A stretch of 35,598 nucleotides of DNA from Acidobacteriota bacterium (lineage in GTDB: Bacteria > Acidobacteriota > Terriglobia > Bryobacterales > Bryobacteraceae): contig VFZO01000032.1 of NCBI GenBank assembly GCA_016871155.1, positions 1 through 35,598 on the forward strand, in the 5' to 3' direction. Positions within the stretch are counted from its first letter, which is position 1. Each line of letters begins with the position of its first letter. Below the pieces are notes generated by a model. It searched no databases. It was not told the DNA's origin and was given only the letters and a program-made list of their open reading frames with translations. Below are positions 8,135 to 15,706 of the stretch, piece by piece. A program made the position numbers and the translations under genes.

Positions 8135-8779
8135 TTAAGCCCGGCGCCCGTGGTAGCGGAATCGGCGCTTGCCGGGTTCGTATGGGTCGTCGAAGTCTTC
8201 GAAGGCGATGGTCGCCAGCCCGTGTGCCGCGAACCTTTGGATGTCGGACGGAGCCAGCGGCCAGGGGAGTTCGCCGGGAGGATCGGTCTCGGCGCGTCCC
8301 CGGCAGATGACGATTACTTCGCCGCCGGGGGCCGCCAGGTTGGCCACCGCCTCGATGGCGCGTGCTCGCATTTCCAAGGGCATGGCCTGGAGCGTGTAGC
8401 TCTCCACCACCAACTCGTACGATCCTCGGAATGCAAATAGGTTGGCGGCCTGGTAACGCACCGGTGAATTCGGAAAACGCTCGCTCGCCCAGGCGATGGC
8501 CTCGGGCGAGAGATCGAATGCGTCGACTACGGCGCCCCGGGCGGCCATCGCCTCGGCGTCGTCTCCCAAGCCGCAGCCGACGACGACCACGCGCTCGCCC
8601 GGCGCCGGCCTGCCTTCCCGCTCGCACCAATCCCGCAGATGGACGTTCATCTCCCGGTCCGCCCACGGGATCACATCGAAATTCCGGCCGGCGTGCTTAT
8701 AGAGTGCGTCGAACCAGCTCTGAGTATCGCCGCGTTCAATGAATCCGGCGGCCAGATCGCGAGCGGCGTCGCCGTTCAT
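8135..8779 (-). CDS. Class I SAM-dependent methyltransferase
   Basis: A 214-residue Rossmann-fold methyltransferase. Motif I (VVVVGCGLGDDAE) lies at 64-76 and the acidic residue closing strand 2 is D89 in DAFDLSP. Motif IV-like YELVVESYTLQAMP and a post-motif GGEVIVICRG follow. The N-terminal WFDALYKHAGRNFDVIPWAD block resembles small-molecule methyltransferases of the thiopurine methyltransferase type, but the substrate is unknown. No signal peptide is seen, so it is cytosolic. ATG 8779 overlaps the stop codon of the upstream gene by four bases (ATGA), so translation is probably coupled to the exported RidA-like protein, an odd pairing because their compartments differ. Confidence 0.82.
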   Translation of the reverse strand: MNGDAARDLAAGFIERGDTQSWFDALYKHAGRNFDVIPWADREMNVHLRDWCEREGRPAPGERVVVVGCGLGDDAEAMAARGAVVDAFDLSPEAIAWASERFPNSPVRYQAANLFAFRGSYELVVESYTLQAMPLEMRARAIEAVANLAAPGGEVIVICRGRAETDPPGELPWPLAPSDIQRFAAHGLATIAFEDFDDPYEPGKRRFRYHGRRA

Positions 8780-9894
8780 TGGGCCGGTACCGCGACCAAC
8801 TCGATGGCGAAGGAGGCGTCCATGGACGGAAGTCCTTCGAACACCAGCAGCGTGCTGGCAGGCGGCCGCGCTTTGTCGTAGTAGTTGAAACGCTTGGCCC
8901 GGATCTTGGCAGTCATGGCGCTCGACGTCGAGTAGATGCTGGAAAACGCCACGTGCTTCATGGACGACTTGGCCGCTTCCACGATCTTAGCCATCCGTTG
9001 AAAGGCGAGATCGACATCGGCGTCGGCCGAGTTGAATGCAAGCTGGGTGCCAGTGAGGATGACTTTTTCTCCGCCCACCACGGCCGCCTTCGAGTACATC
9101 GGCGACGGGTTCATCTCCTGCGGATTCAAAAAGCTCAAACCGGAGGCGGGTTTGGTCGAGAGCCGCGCTACAGCCTCGCATTCGGCCAGAGGTTTGTCGT
9201 GCAAGCGTTCGGCCTGCACGACGGTAAGCACCGCGGCGGGAAAGGCCGCGGCGACTCGTGACCGGACCTCATTGACCTTGTCCAGTGCGGAGAGCAGGCA
9301 GGTCACGCGCAAGACCCCGGCGTTGTCGCCACCGGCGAGCTTGGTGGCCTTGCTCAGATCGGCGATGGCTTTGTCGAGCGGTGGAAGAAGGTCCGCTGGA
9401 CCACCCTTGCCTTCGCCGCCCATACCGCTTAAGAACACAAGACCGTTGGGGTTGACAACTTTCTTTCCTGAGACGATGGCCTCAAGAATCACCTGAGCGC
9501 CTTCCAGAGGAATCTGCCCGATTTGGATGGTGCTGACTGCGGGAATGGGGAGACGTTTTTCCGCGAAGGTTTCGCTGACGATCGCTTGCACACGCCGCTG
9601 GTCGCCGGTGCCGGCCACCCAGGCGCGCAATTTGACGATCTGCCGTCCGCCGCCTGCCTGCTGTTTCAGCGCTTTCAGACCTTCGCGGACTTGCGCGGAG
9701 AGCAGCCCCTTGCCGGTGAGCGGAGAGACTAGAAATTCCAGTTTGGCGGTTTCCACAGTGACGGACGCGGGCGGGTCAGGCAAAACCTCTAAAGTCTGAG
9801 TGATCTCCACTTCCTTTTTCTTGTTCTTCCGCTGGGCGTCCAGGTTCACCGCGAACACGGTGATGGCGAGGGCAACGGTAACGGCGCGTCTCAT
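8776..9894 (-). CDS. Exported protein with three tandem RidA-like domains
   Basis: A 372-residue protein with a signal peptide (MRRAVTVALAITVFAVNLDAQ). Three consecutive segments each look like a RidA/YjgF/UK114 (chorismate-mutase-like) domain. Residues ~50-145 end IPAVSTIQIGQIPLEGAQV then ILEAI. Residues ~150-255 begin NPNGLVFLSGM and end with an ECEAVARL strand. Residues ~262-372 carry VILTGTQLAFNS and end FAIELVAVPAQ. RidA enzymes are homotrimers that hydrolyse reactive imines, so one chain may mimic the trimer. The substrate-carboxylate arginine usual in the PARS motif is replaced in all three (PAVS, PAAV, PPAS), so deaminase activity is doubtful. I chose ATG 9894 over an upstream 9978 start because the signal peptide then begins at once and TAGAAT (9913-9908) lies 13 bases before it. 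The methyltransferase follows with a four-base overlap. Confidence 0.75.
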   Translation of the reverse strand: MRRAVTVALAITVFAVNLDAQRKNKKKEVEITQTLEVLPDPPASVTVETAKLEFLVSPLTGKGLLSAQVREGLKALKQQAGGGRQIVKLRAWVAGTGDQRRVQAIVSETFAEKRLPIPAVSTIQIGQIPLEGAQVILEAIVSGKKVVNPNGLVFLSGMGGEGKGGPADLLPPLDKAIADLSKATKLAGGDNAGVLRVTCLLSALDKVNEVRSRVAAAFPAAVLTVVQAERLHDKPLAECEAVARLSTKPASGLSFLNPQEMNPSPMYSKAAVVGGEKVILTGTQLAFNSADADVDLAFQRMAKIVEAAKSSMKHVAFSSIYSTSSAMTAKIRAKRFNYYDKARPPASTLLVFEGLPSMDASFAIELVAVPAQ

Positions 9895-9907
9895 CGTCTG
9901 TACACCG

Positions 9908-9913
9908 ATTCTA
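9908..9913 (-). promoter_or_regulatory. Candidate -10 box (TAGAAT) of the triple-RidA gene
   Basis: TAGAAT on the minus strand lies 13 bases before ATG 9894 and just after the T-run of the PEP-CTERM terminator. Transcription would begin only about 7 bases before the start codon, so the mRNA is nearly leaderless. No convincing -35 box was found. Confidence 0.4.
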
Positions 9914-9920
9914 ACAGAGG

Positions 9921-9963
9921 AAAAAAAGGCCGCGTGCGCGGACGGGCGGCCCGCGCACGCGGC
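9921..9963 (-). terminator. Strong intrinsic terminator of the PEP-CTERM-like gene
   Basis: Read on the minus strand, a perfect 13-bp GC-rich stem (9963-9951 with 9941-9929) with a nine-base loop is followed, after one C, by seven T residues (9927-9921). It lies 27 bases past the stop of the 9990-10712 gene and insulates it from the triple-RidA gene. Confidence 0.92.
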
Positions 9964-9989
9964 TGGAGTTAAGTGCAATCGCAGTTGGC

Positions 9990-10712
9990 TTAGCTCATGG
10001 AAAACCGGCGGCGTCCGGCAAGGAAGAGCGCGCTGCCGATGCCGATCTGCAGGAGTGTCCCCGGCTCGAAAATTTCCGAAGGGGGAGGGGGAGGTGGAGG
10101 CGCTTCATTGACAAGGGCTTTGGCAATGTCGTCGATTACGACATAGCGGTCTGTGGTATTCATAGCGATATCTACGTAACTAAATGTCTGAGAGGTGCTG
10201 GTGACGCCGAAAAACGACCAGTTGGGCATATAGCCGGTCGTCACGGTGCTGGAGGCGATACCTTGCGGGGTCACAGTGATGCTGGCGGGCAAGCCATAGG
10301 TGCTCGGCGCCTCGAACCCGCCGCCGCCGCCGAAGTTGAAGCCGTACGCCGCAACGGGCGCCGAGAATGCAATGCGAATATAGACCGTGTTCGATCCGGT
10401 CTTGTCACCCGACCGGAGGAAGGGACCGCTGCCCCATTGATACCAGGGCTGCCCGGGCGGCGAGTCGGGCGTGATGCGGCTCAGGTCTTGCCCGGTATTC
10501 ACCCAGCCGGTGACTTGTAAGTCGCTCACGATAAGTCCGCCCGCGGGAAACACCGTTCCCTGGCCGGGATCGTCGATTCCCAGGTTATACAAAGTGATCG
10601 TGTTGACCGCAGCCTCCCAGTTAGTGCGGTCGGTGTAAGTGAGCGTTGTGCCCGACGCTCCGGCGGTCGATAGAATGAGTGCCAGTACCGTCCGAATGCA
10701 GGTTTTCTTCAT
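9990..10712 (-). CDS. PEP-CTERM-like exported protein
   Basis: A 240-residue protein with a signal peptide (MKKTCIRTVLALILSTAGASG) and a C-terminal sorting-type tail: a run of eight prolines, the short motif FEPGTLL, a hydrophobic helix (LQIGIGSALFLAG) and a basic RRR end. This is the PEP-CTERM layout processed by exosortase, with FEPGT in place of the usual PEP. The middle is a glycine/threonine/aromatic-rich beta domain (YGFNFGGGGGFEAPSTYG near 165-182) of no known function, probably exposed at the surface or in exopolymer. ATG 10712 follows the ribosome site GGAAAGGA by about six bases; the open frame reaches upstream to 10898 but that part lacks protein character. It is monocistronic, bounded by a strong terminator. 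No exosortase gene is in the window. Confidence 0.72.
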   Translation of the reverse strand: MKKTCIRTVLALILSTAGASGTTLTYTDRTNWEAAVNTITLYNLGIDDPGQGTVFPAGGLIVSDLQVTGWVNTGQDLSRITPDSPPGQPWYQWGSGPFLRSGDKTGSNTVYIRIAFSAPVAAYGFNFGGGGGFEAPSTYGLPASITVTPQGIASSTVTTGYMPNWSFFGVTSTSQTFSYVDIAMNTTDRYVVIDDIAKALVNEAPPPPPPPSEIFEPGTLLQIGIGSALFLAGRRRFSMS

Positions 10713-10761
10713 TTCAATTCCTTTCCTTCGACCCACGCGCGGGAACACGTCGACCTTGGTC

Positions 10762-10775
10762 CCGCCGAACGGCGG
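10762..10775 (-). other. Small hairpin in the leader of the PEP-CTERM-like gene
   Basis: CCGCC-GAAC-GGCGG forms a perfect 5-bp stem with a four-base loop about 50 bases before the start codon. It may stabilise the leader. No known RNA class was recognised. Confidence 0.3.
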
Positions 10776-10848
10776 AAACACAGGTATCTGAAGATTGGGT
10801 CTACAGATAAGTAGTGCGGTACGGCGGCCTGAGTTCTCACAAGACGGG

Positions 10849-10883
10849 CCTAGGATTGTGCCTAGGATTCGCAGCCTAGAACC
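10849..10883 (-). promoter_or_regulatory. Repeated CCTAGGATT words upstream of the PEP-CTERM-like gene
   Basis: CCTAGGATT occurs at 10849 and 10861, and a partial copy CCTAGAA at 10875, that is every 12-14 bases, about 140-170 bases upstream of the start codon at 10712. Such spacing close to the DNA helical repeat fits tandem binding sites for a regulator. The repeats are seen directly; the regulatory role is inferred. Confidence 0.35.
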
Positions 10884-10898
10884 CGCCGAATCCCCCAC

Positions 10899-10916
10899 TC
10901 CCCGCGTGTGCGGGGG
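10899..10916 (-). terminator. Possible terminator after the carboxypeptidase-regulatory operon
   Basis: A 7-bp stem (CCCCGC with GCGGGG plus a T-G pair) with a GTGT loop lies 12 bases past the stop at 10928 on the minus strand. The T-run is absent, so it may only be a processing or Rho-associated hairpin. Confidence 0.4.
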
Positions 10917-10927
10917 CCGGCTACCCG

Positions 10928-12532
10928 CTACTGATCCAGGTCTTGCGCGGTGATCAGCCGCACCTTTACCTGACCGGTCTCACCTTCGCCGGCCTTGATC
11001 GTCGCAATGCGGTCGCGGAAACGCTCCCAGAAGGCGGGGTCGGTAGTGGCGTCGGAGATTTCGGTCTCCTCGAACGCGGCCACCCGGTAGGTTCCGGGGC
11101 GCAGGTTCGACAGCGTGAAGGACGTGGCGCCGCTTGAAAGCGATTGGCGCTTGCGGCGCCAACCGTCGAAGCGGAGCGGCACATCGTCGGCGACAGCATA
11201 AATGGTCATCCGCGGAGACTCCGCCGTAGCTCCTTCTACGGTGCCGGAAATGGCGGCCGGTTTGTTGCCCAGCACAATCTCAAGCGGGCCGCCGGTGACG
11301 GAAAAGTCGATGTCGAGGCCTGGCAAAAGCTGGCCCGCGGCGTAGACGTTCTTGACGTAGACGCCGTTGGGGGTCTGGAGGTCCAAGCTTAGCTTGTCAC
11401 GTGACACGCCGCTCACTGAGAAGAGCCCGTTTTCATCCGATTCGGAGCGGCCGAATCCCGGCGGGCCGCCGCGGCCGAAACCGCCGTCCTCACCGGTGAA
11501 GTTAATCCGCATTTTTCCGAACTGGAACGGCGGTTCCCCGTCGGCGCGTATGCGTCCATCGACCTTGAGCGGCGGCTGGGCGTTCACGGCGATTCCATTG
11601 ACGTCCTGCTGGCCCACGGTCAGCGCCTGCCGGCCCAGGACTTTGGGCCCGCCGCGATCGAAGCTCATCACCACGATCTGATAGTCGCCGGGCCGGACGT
11701 TGCGAAATTCAAAGCTGCCGTCCGGTTTCAGGGCGGAGCCGGGGCCGCCGCGAAATCCGAACGTCATGGAAGACGTGGTCATGAGCGACACGTTGGTGCT
11801 CCGGTCCGCTGTGATGTCGCCCGCAACGCGTCCGCGGACTGTGACGACGGTGGAGCGCTGCATCCGGATTTCGGCGCCGGTGCGTTCCTCGCCGGGGCCG
11901 ATGCGAACGGCCGCCGCGGAGGCCGGATCGATGGTGCTGGGATAGTAAGTGGGCGCTTCGGCGGTAGCGCGGCCGTTGACGCGTTCGACAAGCAACTCGT
12001 CCCGGTCCACGCGCCGGCTGGCGTAAACGCGGTAGCTGCCGGGCGGAAGCTTCGAAATTCGGTAGTCGCCGCGATCGTCGGTCATGGCCGAGTAGCTGCC
12101 GCCGCGCCGAGTGGCGCGCAGAGGGACGGCCTGGACGGACGCGTTTTCGACCGGGTCGCCCGCTTCGTCGATGACCCGGCCCGCCAGCACGCCCTGTTTT
12201 TGCATCGCGATGTCGACGCCGGTCTTGTTCTCGCCGCCTTCGATCTCGACGGAGTCGCCCCAACTGGACGGGGTCTTGGAGCGGTAGGCGCCCCGGATGA
12301 AGCCCACCTTCTCCGCCGTGATCCAGTATTTGCCCTTGGCGAGATTGGGGACCAGGAACTGGCCCTCCTCATTCGTCATCGCGCGGACGGAGCGGCCGTT
12401 CTCGGTGGCGGCGCTGACCACAGCCCGTTTCACGGGTTCGCCCGTGCCTGCGTGGGTCACGCGGCCGGCGATGGTAGCGGTCTGTGCGAGGAGCGGCGCC
12501 GCGGCCGCAAGCCAGCTAATTCGGATCCACAT
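10928..12532 (-). CDS. Exported carboxypeptidase-regulatory-like domain protein 3
   Basis: A 534-residue secreted protein, third gene of a minus-strand operon of paralogues. A signal peptide (MWIRISWLAAAAPLLAQ) is followed by a carboxypeptidase-D regulatory-like domain at about 18-100 (ATIAGRVTHAGTGEPVKRAV; YWITAEKVGFI) and a second at about 113-200 (GVLAGRVIDEAGDPVENASV; ISKLPPGSYRVYASR). Further beta-sandwich repeats end in phrases such as FRNVRPGDYQIVVMS and LSNLRPGTYRVAAFE. There is no barrel or transmembrane segment, so unlike the TonB receptors it is a soluble or surface-bound protein made only of such modules, probably for carbohydrate or protein binding. The catalytic part of a carboxypeptidase is absent. 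It overlaps the upstream gene by 17 bases. Confidence 0.82.
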   Translation of the reverse strand: MWIRISWLAAAAPLLAQTATIAGRVTHAGTGEPVKRAVVSAATENGRSVRAMTNEEGQFLVPNLAKGKYWITAEKVGFIRGAYRSKTPSSWGDSVEIEGGENKTGVDIAMQKQGVLAGRVIDEAGDPVENASVQAVPLRATRRGGSYSAMTDDRGDYRISKLPPGSYRVYASRRVDRDELLVERVNGRATAEAPTYYPSTIDPASAAAVRIGPGEERTGAEIRMQRSTVVTVRGRVAGDITADRSTNVSLMTTSSMTFGFRGGPGSALKPDGSFEFRNVRPGDYQIVVMSFDRGGPKVLGRQALTVGQQDVNGIAVNAQPPLKVDGRIRADGEPPFQFGKMRINFTGEDGGFGRGGPPGFGRSESDENGLFSVSGVSRDKLSLDLQTPNGVYVKNVYAAGQLLPGLDIDFSVTGGPLEIVLGNKPAAISGTVEGATAESPRMTIYAVADDVPLRFDGWRRKRQSLSSGATSFTLSNLRPGTYRVAAFEETEISDATTDPAFWERFRDRIATIKAGEGETGQVKVRLITAQDLDQ

Positions 12533-14090
12533 CTTTCACTTCGACTAGACGAGCATCCACCGTGGTTGTAACGCCTTCCTCCGTTAAGACTTCGTAAACC
12601 TTGGCGCCAAGGCGGTCGAGAAAGCCGGGGCTTAGGACGCGCGGATTCAGTCCCGTGGAAACGACCGCCAATTTGTACTTACCTGGCGCCACGCTTGCGA
12701 ACTCAAAGGAACCCGTGGTCGCCGGCACGCTTCGAAACCGGTGGGCGAGTTCAGGGCCCTGGACACCGTCTGGAAACAAACACGCTTCGGCGTGGCCCTG
12801 GTAGCCGGCGGGAATCGCGACCTTGCCGCGGATGGCCGCCGGCCGGCTGGAGAGTTGGATTTCCAAGTCGCCGCCGTTGGTGGGGTCGATGGCAAGGCCT
12901 CTCTGCGGTCGGCCGTTCAACAGGACGGACTTGACGTACCAGCCTTCGGCGCGGCCGGAGGTGAGCGTGTAAACGGTGGGACCGAGTCTTTCAAACCGTG
13001 CCGTCCCTTCGGTTTCCGTCGTCCCGAAGACGCCGGTAAAGTACAAAGGCTGGTGAGAAATAGCCCAAAACGCTCTCTGCGGAAGCTTGACGGGTGCGCC
13101 GTCCCAGCGGATTCGCGCCTCCACCTTTGCGTAGGGCCGCATGGGGATGGAGAGGCCGTCGAGACCGGCTGCGCCGGCGCGTAGTCGTAGAATTCCGATG
13201 GCAGACGCCGGGCCATTCCAGGCTTTGGCCACCAAGTCGTATTCGCCGGTTGGAACCATTGAGAGTTCGAAGGAACCGGGCCTCTCCACGTGGATCCGGC
13301 GGACAGGCTCTGCTCGATTCACGAAGGAGACACCGGAATCGGCGACCCGGTACAGTTCGAGACCGGCCCCTGTGGCGCCCTCCGGAAAACCGGAAATCTG
13401 GCCGGCGATCCGGATGGCAGGGACACGGCGGACACGGATCTCGATGCCCTCGCGAGTCTCCCCTTGTTCCAGATGAACTACGCTGGCCGAGTCCGCTTCA
13501 GTCGTGGACGGGAAGTAGGTACGCACCTCGAGCGTTGGTTCGCCGCTGGCAGCCAGGGCTGAGCTAGAACCGGGATTGGCCGCGACTAAGTAAGGACCGC
13601 CGATTAGGCCCGCGGCTCGGAAGCGGCCTTCGTCGTCGGTCTGGGTCCGCAACGCATAGCCGTTTCGATTCCATGCCGTAACAGTCACCTCCGCCTTGTC
13701 CACCGGATCGCCATCCGAATCGAGCACGCGGCCGAGCAATACAGACTGCTCGAACAGCAGGAACTCCGCCTCCTTGGATGTCTCGCCCGTCACAACCCGG
13801 ATCTTTCGCAGGGCGAACTGGCTATTGCTCTTTATGTAGCCTGCCCGTTCAAAGTGCAGGACGTACCCCCCGGCCTCCAGGGCGGGGAACAGGTAGACGC
13901 CCTCTTCGTTCGTGCGCGTACCGTGGGAGGCCTTCGTCTCGGGTGCGTCTAGCTTCCTGGCGACCACACGCACACCCGCCAGTGGCGCGTTCGTTCGCGC
14001 GTCCAGCACGCGCCCGGTGAGCGAGCCAGGAGTCTGGGCCAACAGAAGCGTTTCGAAAATCGCCAGCAGGAGGAGTCCGCGCACGGCCAT
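12516..14090 (-). CDS. Exported carboxypeptidase-regulatory-like domain protein 2
   Basis: A 524-residue paralogue of its two neighbours. The signal peptide MAVRGLLLLAIFETLLLAQ leads to a first regulatory-like domain (GSLTGRVLDARTNAPLAGVR; LEAGGYVLHFERAGYI), then a second (SVLLGRVLDSDGDPVDKAEV) and several more beta repeats ending SMVPTGEYDLVAKAW and FASVAPGKYKLAVVS. No catalytic residues or membrane anchor are seen. It starts one base after the stop of the 14092-15573 gene and its 3' end overlaps the next gene by 17 bases, so the three are surely co-translated from one mRNA. The same order of modules in all three implies tandem duplication. The function is unknown. Confidence 0.82.
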   Translation of the reverse strand: MAVRGLLLLAIFETLLLAQTPGSLTGRVLDARTNAPLAGVRVVARKLDAPETKASHGTRTNEEGVYLFPALEAGGYVLHFERAGYIKSNSQFALRKIRVVTGETSKEAEFLLFEQSVLLGRVLDSDGDPVDKAEVTVTAWNRNGYALRTQTDDEGRFRAAGLIGGPYLVAANPGSSSALAASGEPTLEVRTYFPSTTEADSASVVHLEQGETREGIEIRVRRVPAIRIAGQISGFPEGATGAGLELYRVADSGVSFVNRAEPVRRIHVERPGSFELSMVPTGEYDLVAKAWNGPASAIGILRLRAGAAGLDGLSIPMRPYAKVEARIRWDGAPVKLPQRAFWAISHQPLYFTGVFGTTETEGTARFERLGPTVYTLTSGRAEGWYVKSVLLNGRPQRGLAIDPTNGGDLEIQLSSRPAAIRGKVAIPAGYQGHAEACLFPDGVQGPELAHRFRSVPATTGSFEFASVAPGKYKLAVVSTGLNPRVLSPGFLDRLGAKVYEVLTEEGVTTTVDARLVEVKDVDPN

Positions 14091-14091
14091 T

Positions 14092-15573
14092 CTATTTTTG
14101 CAGCTTCAGTTTCGCGGGTGTAGTCCCGTTCTTTTCGACGACGATTGCCGTGGATCGGTCTTTCATCTTGGGCCAGATTTCCCGCACGTCGACATCAAAG
14201 ACCGGGACGGCCAGAACGTGGTACTTTCCAGGGCGAACATTCGACACCTCGAATTCGCCATTCACAACCTGCATGGTGAAGCTCTCCTGCCGCAGAAGGC
14301 GTTCGTTGTCAACCCCGTCCGGGATCAGCAGCACGGATGGCGACGGTCCCTCGCCTTCCACAGTGCCGGTCACTTTGCCCGGCTGATTGCCGATCACAAT
14401 TTCCACGGGCACGGCGCCGCCCGAGAAATCCAGGTCCATACCCGGACGCACCTGCCCATTCGCGATCACCGTCTGAATGTACTCGCCGTCAGGAAGGGAG
14501 GCGAGTACTCGATTCTGTCCCGGTTCAATGCCTTCGATCCTGACCGTTCCGTCTTGCTCAATCCCTCCATCGTTGCCGGCGCCGTGTTCGGATTCCACGG
14601 AGGAAATGCCGACGCGCCGGCCGGTCAGCGGCTTGGCCGAGCGATCCTCCCGGCGGACCTTCACATTGACGGTGAGCAGTGGCTTCAGTTCGACGTTGGC
14701 ATCCTCAACCGGGGTGTCACCCACAGAGATCTTCCGCTGGCCGACGGCCTGGAGGCTCCGTTCGCCGTGTAGAACAGCACGAAGAGTGTATTCGCCCGCG
14801 AGAATGGACGCGGCGGTGAATCGTCCGTCCGGAAAGATACTGCCCGAGTACTGCCTGGCTAGCGCACCGCCGCGAACGGGCGAGAGTTGAACCGATCCGT
14901 GGCCGCCCTGCGCGGGCCAATTGGTGACGCGTCCGGAGACCATCACGGCCGTTCGCCGCTGCATGCGGATATCGATTCCTTCGCGCTGCTCTCCGGCGCG
15001 GAGCGTGACCGGAGCCGCCTGTTCCGCGTCCGAACCGTTCGGATAAAAGGTCTGAACGGAGACGTTCGCGCCCATCTCTGCGTCATTCGGAACGGCAACC
15101 ACCACGTAGGTTCCCGGCGGGATACGGGCGATTCGAAAGATTCCCCGGTCGTCGGTCTGCGTCTCGAAGTTGAGTCCTCGCCGGCTGCCATCAGGCCGTA
15201 CCGCGCCGACCATCACGTGTTCCATCGGTTCGCCGTCGGCATCCAAGACGCGGCCCGATATGACCGCCTGGCGCTCCAGCAGAACCGGCTCCATGCCCGC
15301 TTTGCCGGACGCGGGAATGGCGAGTTGGCGCCCGGAATGGAAACGGAGGTAACCCGCTTTGCTTACATGGACCATGTACCGGCCGACCGGAAGTCCTTTG
15401 AATTCAACAGTTCCCAGGTCGCCAGTCAGGAGCTCGACGGGCGGGCGGCCGTGTTCCACGTCGATCGCAACTACCCTGGCGTGAACGACTGGTTCCTGCG
15501 TGGCCGCGTCGGAGACCTGGACCTTCACTTGACTCCATCCGGCGGCCACGGCCGCTAGCCACATCCAGCGCAT
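14092..15573 (-). CDS. Exported carboxypeptidase-regulatory-like domain protein 1
   Basis: A 493-residue protein, first gene of the three-paralogue operon. The signal peptide is short (MRWMWLAAVAAGWSQ). The first regulatory-like domain (VKVQVSDAATQEPVVHARVV; GLPVGRYMVHVSKAGYL) and the second (AVISGRVLDADGEPMEHVMV; IARIPPGTYVVVAVP) are followed by repeats ending AASILAGEYTLRAVL and VSNVRPGKYHVLAVP, and a lysine-rich tail. The alternating pattern of ‘G.V.D’ strands and ‘PG.Y.V’ hairpins is typical of the peptidase-regulatory-like superfamily. It is divergent from gyrA; the 133 bases between them must hold both promoters. Role unknown, with surface binding or scaffolding likely. Confidence 0.82.
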   Translation of the reverse strand: MRWMWLAAVAAGWSQVKVQVSDAATQEPVVHARVVAIDVEHGRPPVELLTGDLGTVEFKGLPVGRYMVHVSKAGYLRFHSGRQLAIPASGKAGMEPVLLERQAVISGRVLDADGEPMEHVMVGAVRPDGSRRGLNFETQTDDRGIFRIARIPPGTYVVVAVPNDAEMGANVSVQTFYPNGSDAEQAAPVTLRAGEQREGIDIRMQRRTAVMVSGRVTNWPAQGGHGSVQLSPVRGGALARQYSGSIFPDGRFTAASILAGEYTLRAVLHGERSLQAVGQRKISVGDTPVEDANVELKPLLTVNVKVRREDRSAKPLTGRRVGISSVESEHGAGNDGGIEQDGTVRIEGIEPGQNRVLASLPDGEYIQTVIANGQVRPGMDLDFSGGAVPVEIVIGNQPGKVTGTVEGEGPSPSVLLIPDGVDNERLLRQESFTMQVVNGEFEVSNVRPGKYHVLAVPVFDVDVREIWPKMKDRSTAIVVEKNGTTPAKLKLQK

Positions 15574-15667
15574 GCCCCGTTAGACTCCCCAATCGCCGTT
15601 CCGGTTCCGTAAGAACATACTGAGGCGGGAATGTTTCACGGCGGTATCGGTAGGGCCTTTAAATTGC

Positions 15668-15673
15668 TAGAAT
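15668..15673 (+). promoter_or_regulatory. Candidate -10 box (TAGAAT) of gyrA
   Basis: TAGAAT lies 33 bases before the TTG start of gyrA, giving a leader of roughly 27 bases that contains the ribosome site AAGGAG at 15695-15700. No clear -35 hexamer is visible 16-18 bases upstream. Confidence 0.4.
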
Positions 15674-15706
15674 AGAGGATTCCCCCGAGCCCAAAAGGAG
15701 CGCCAT

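Noticed and set aside
7647..8666. 339-codon minus-strand frame across 7720-8134
   Set aside because: It overlaps two confident genes in other frames, and the middle part shows no recognisable domain.
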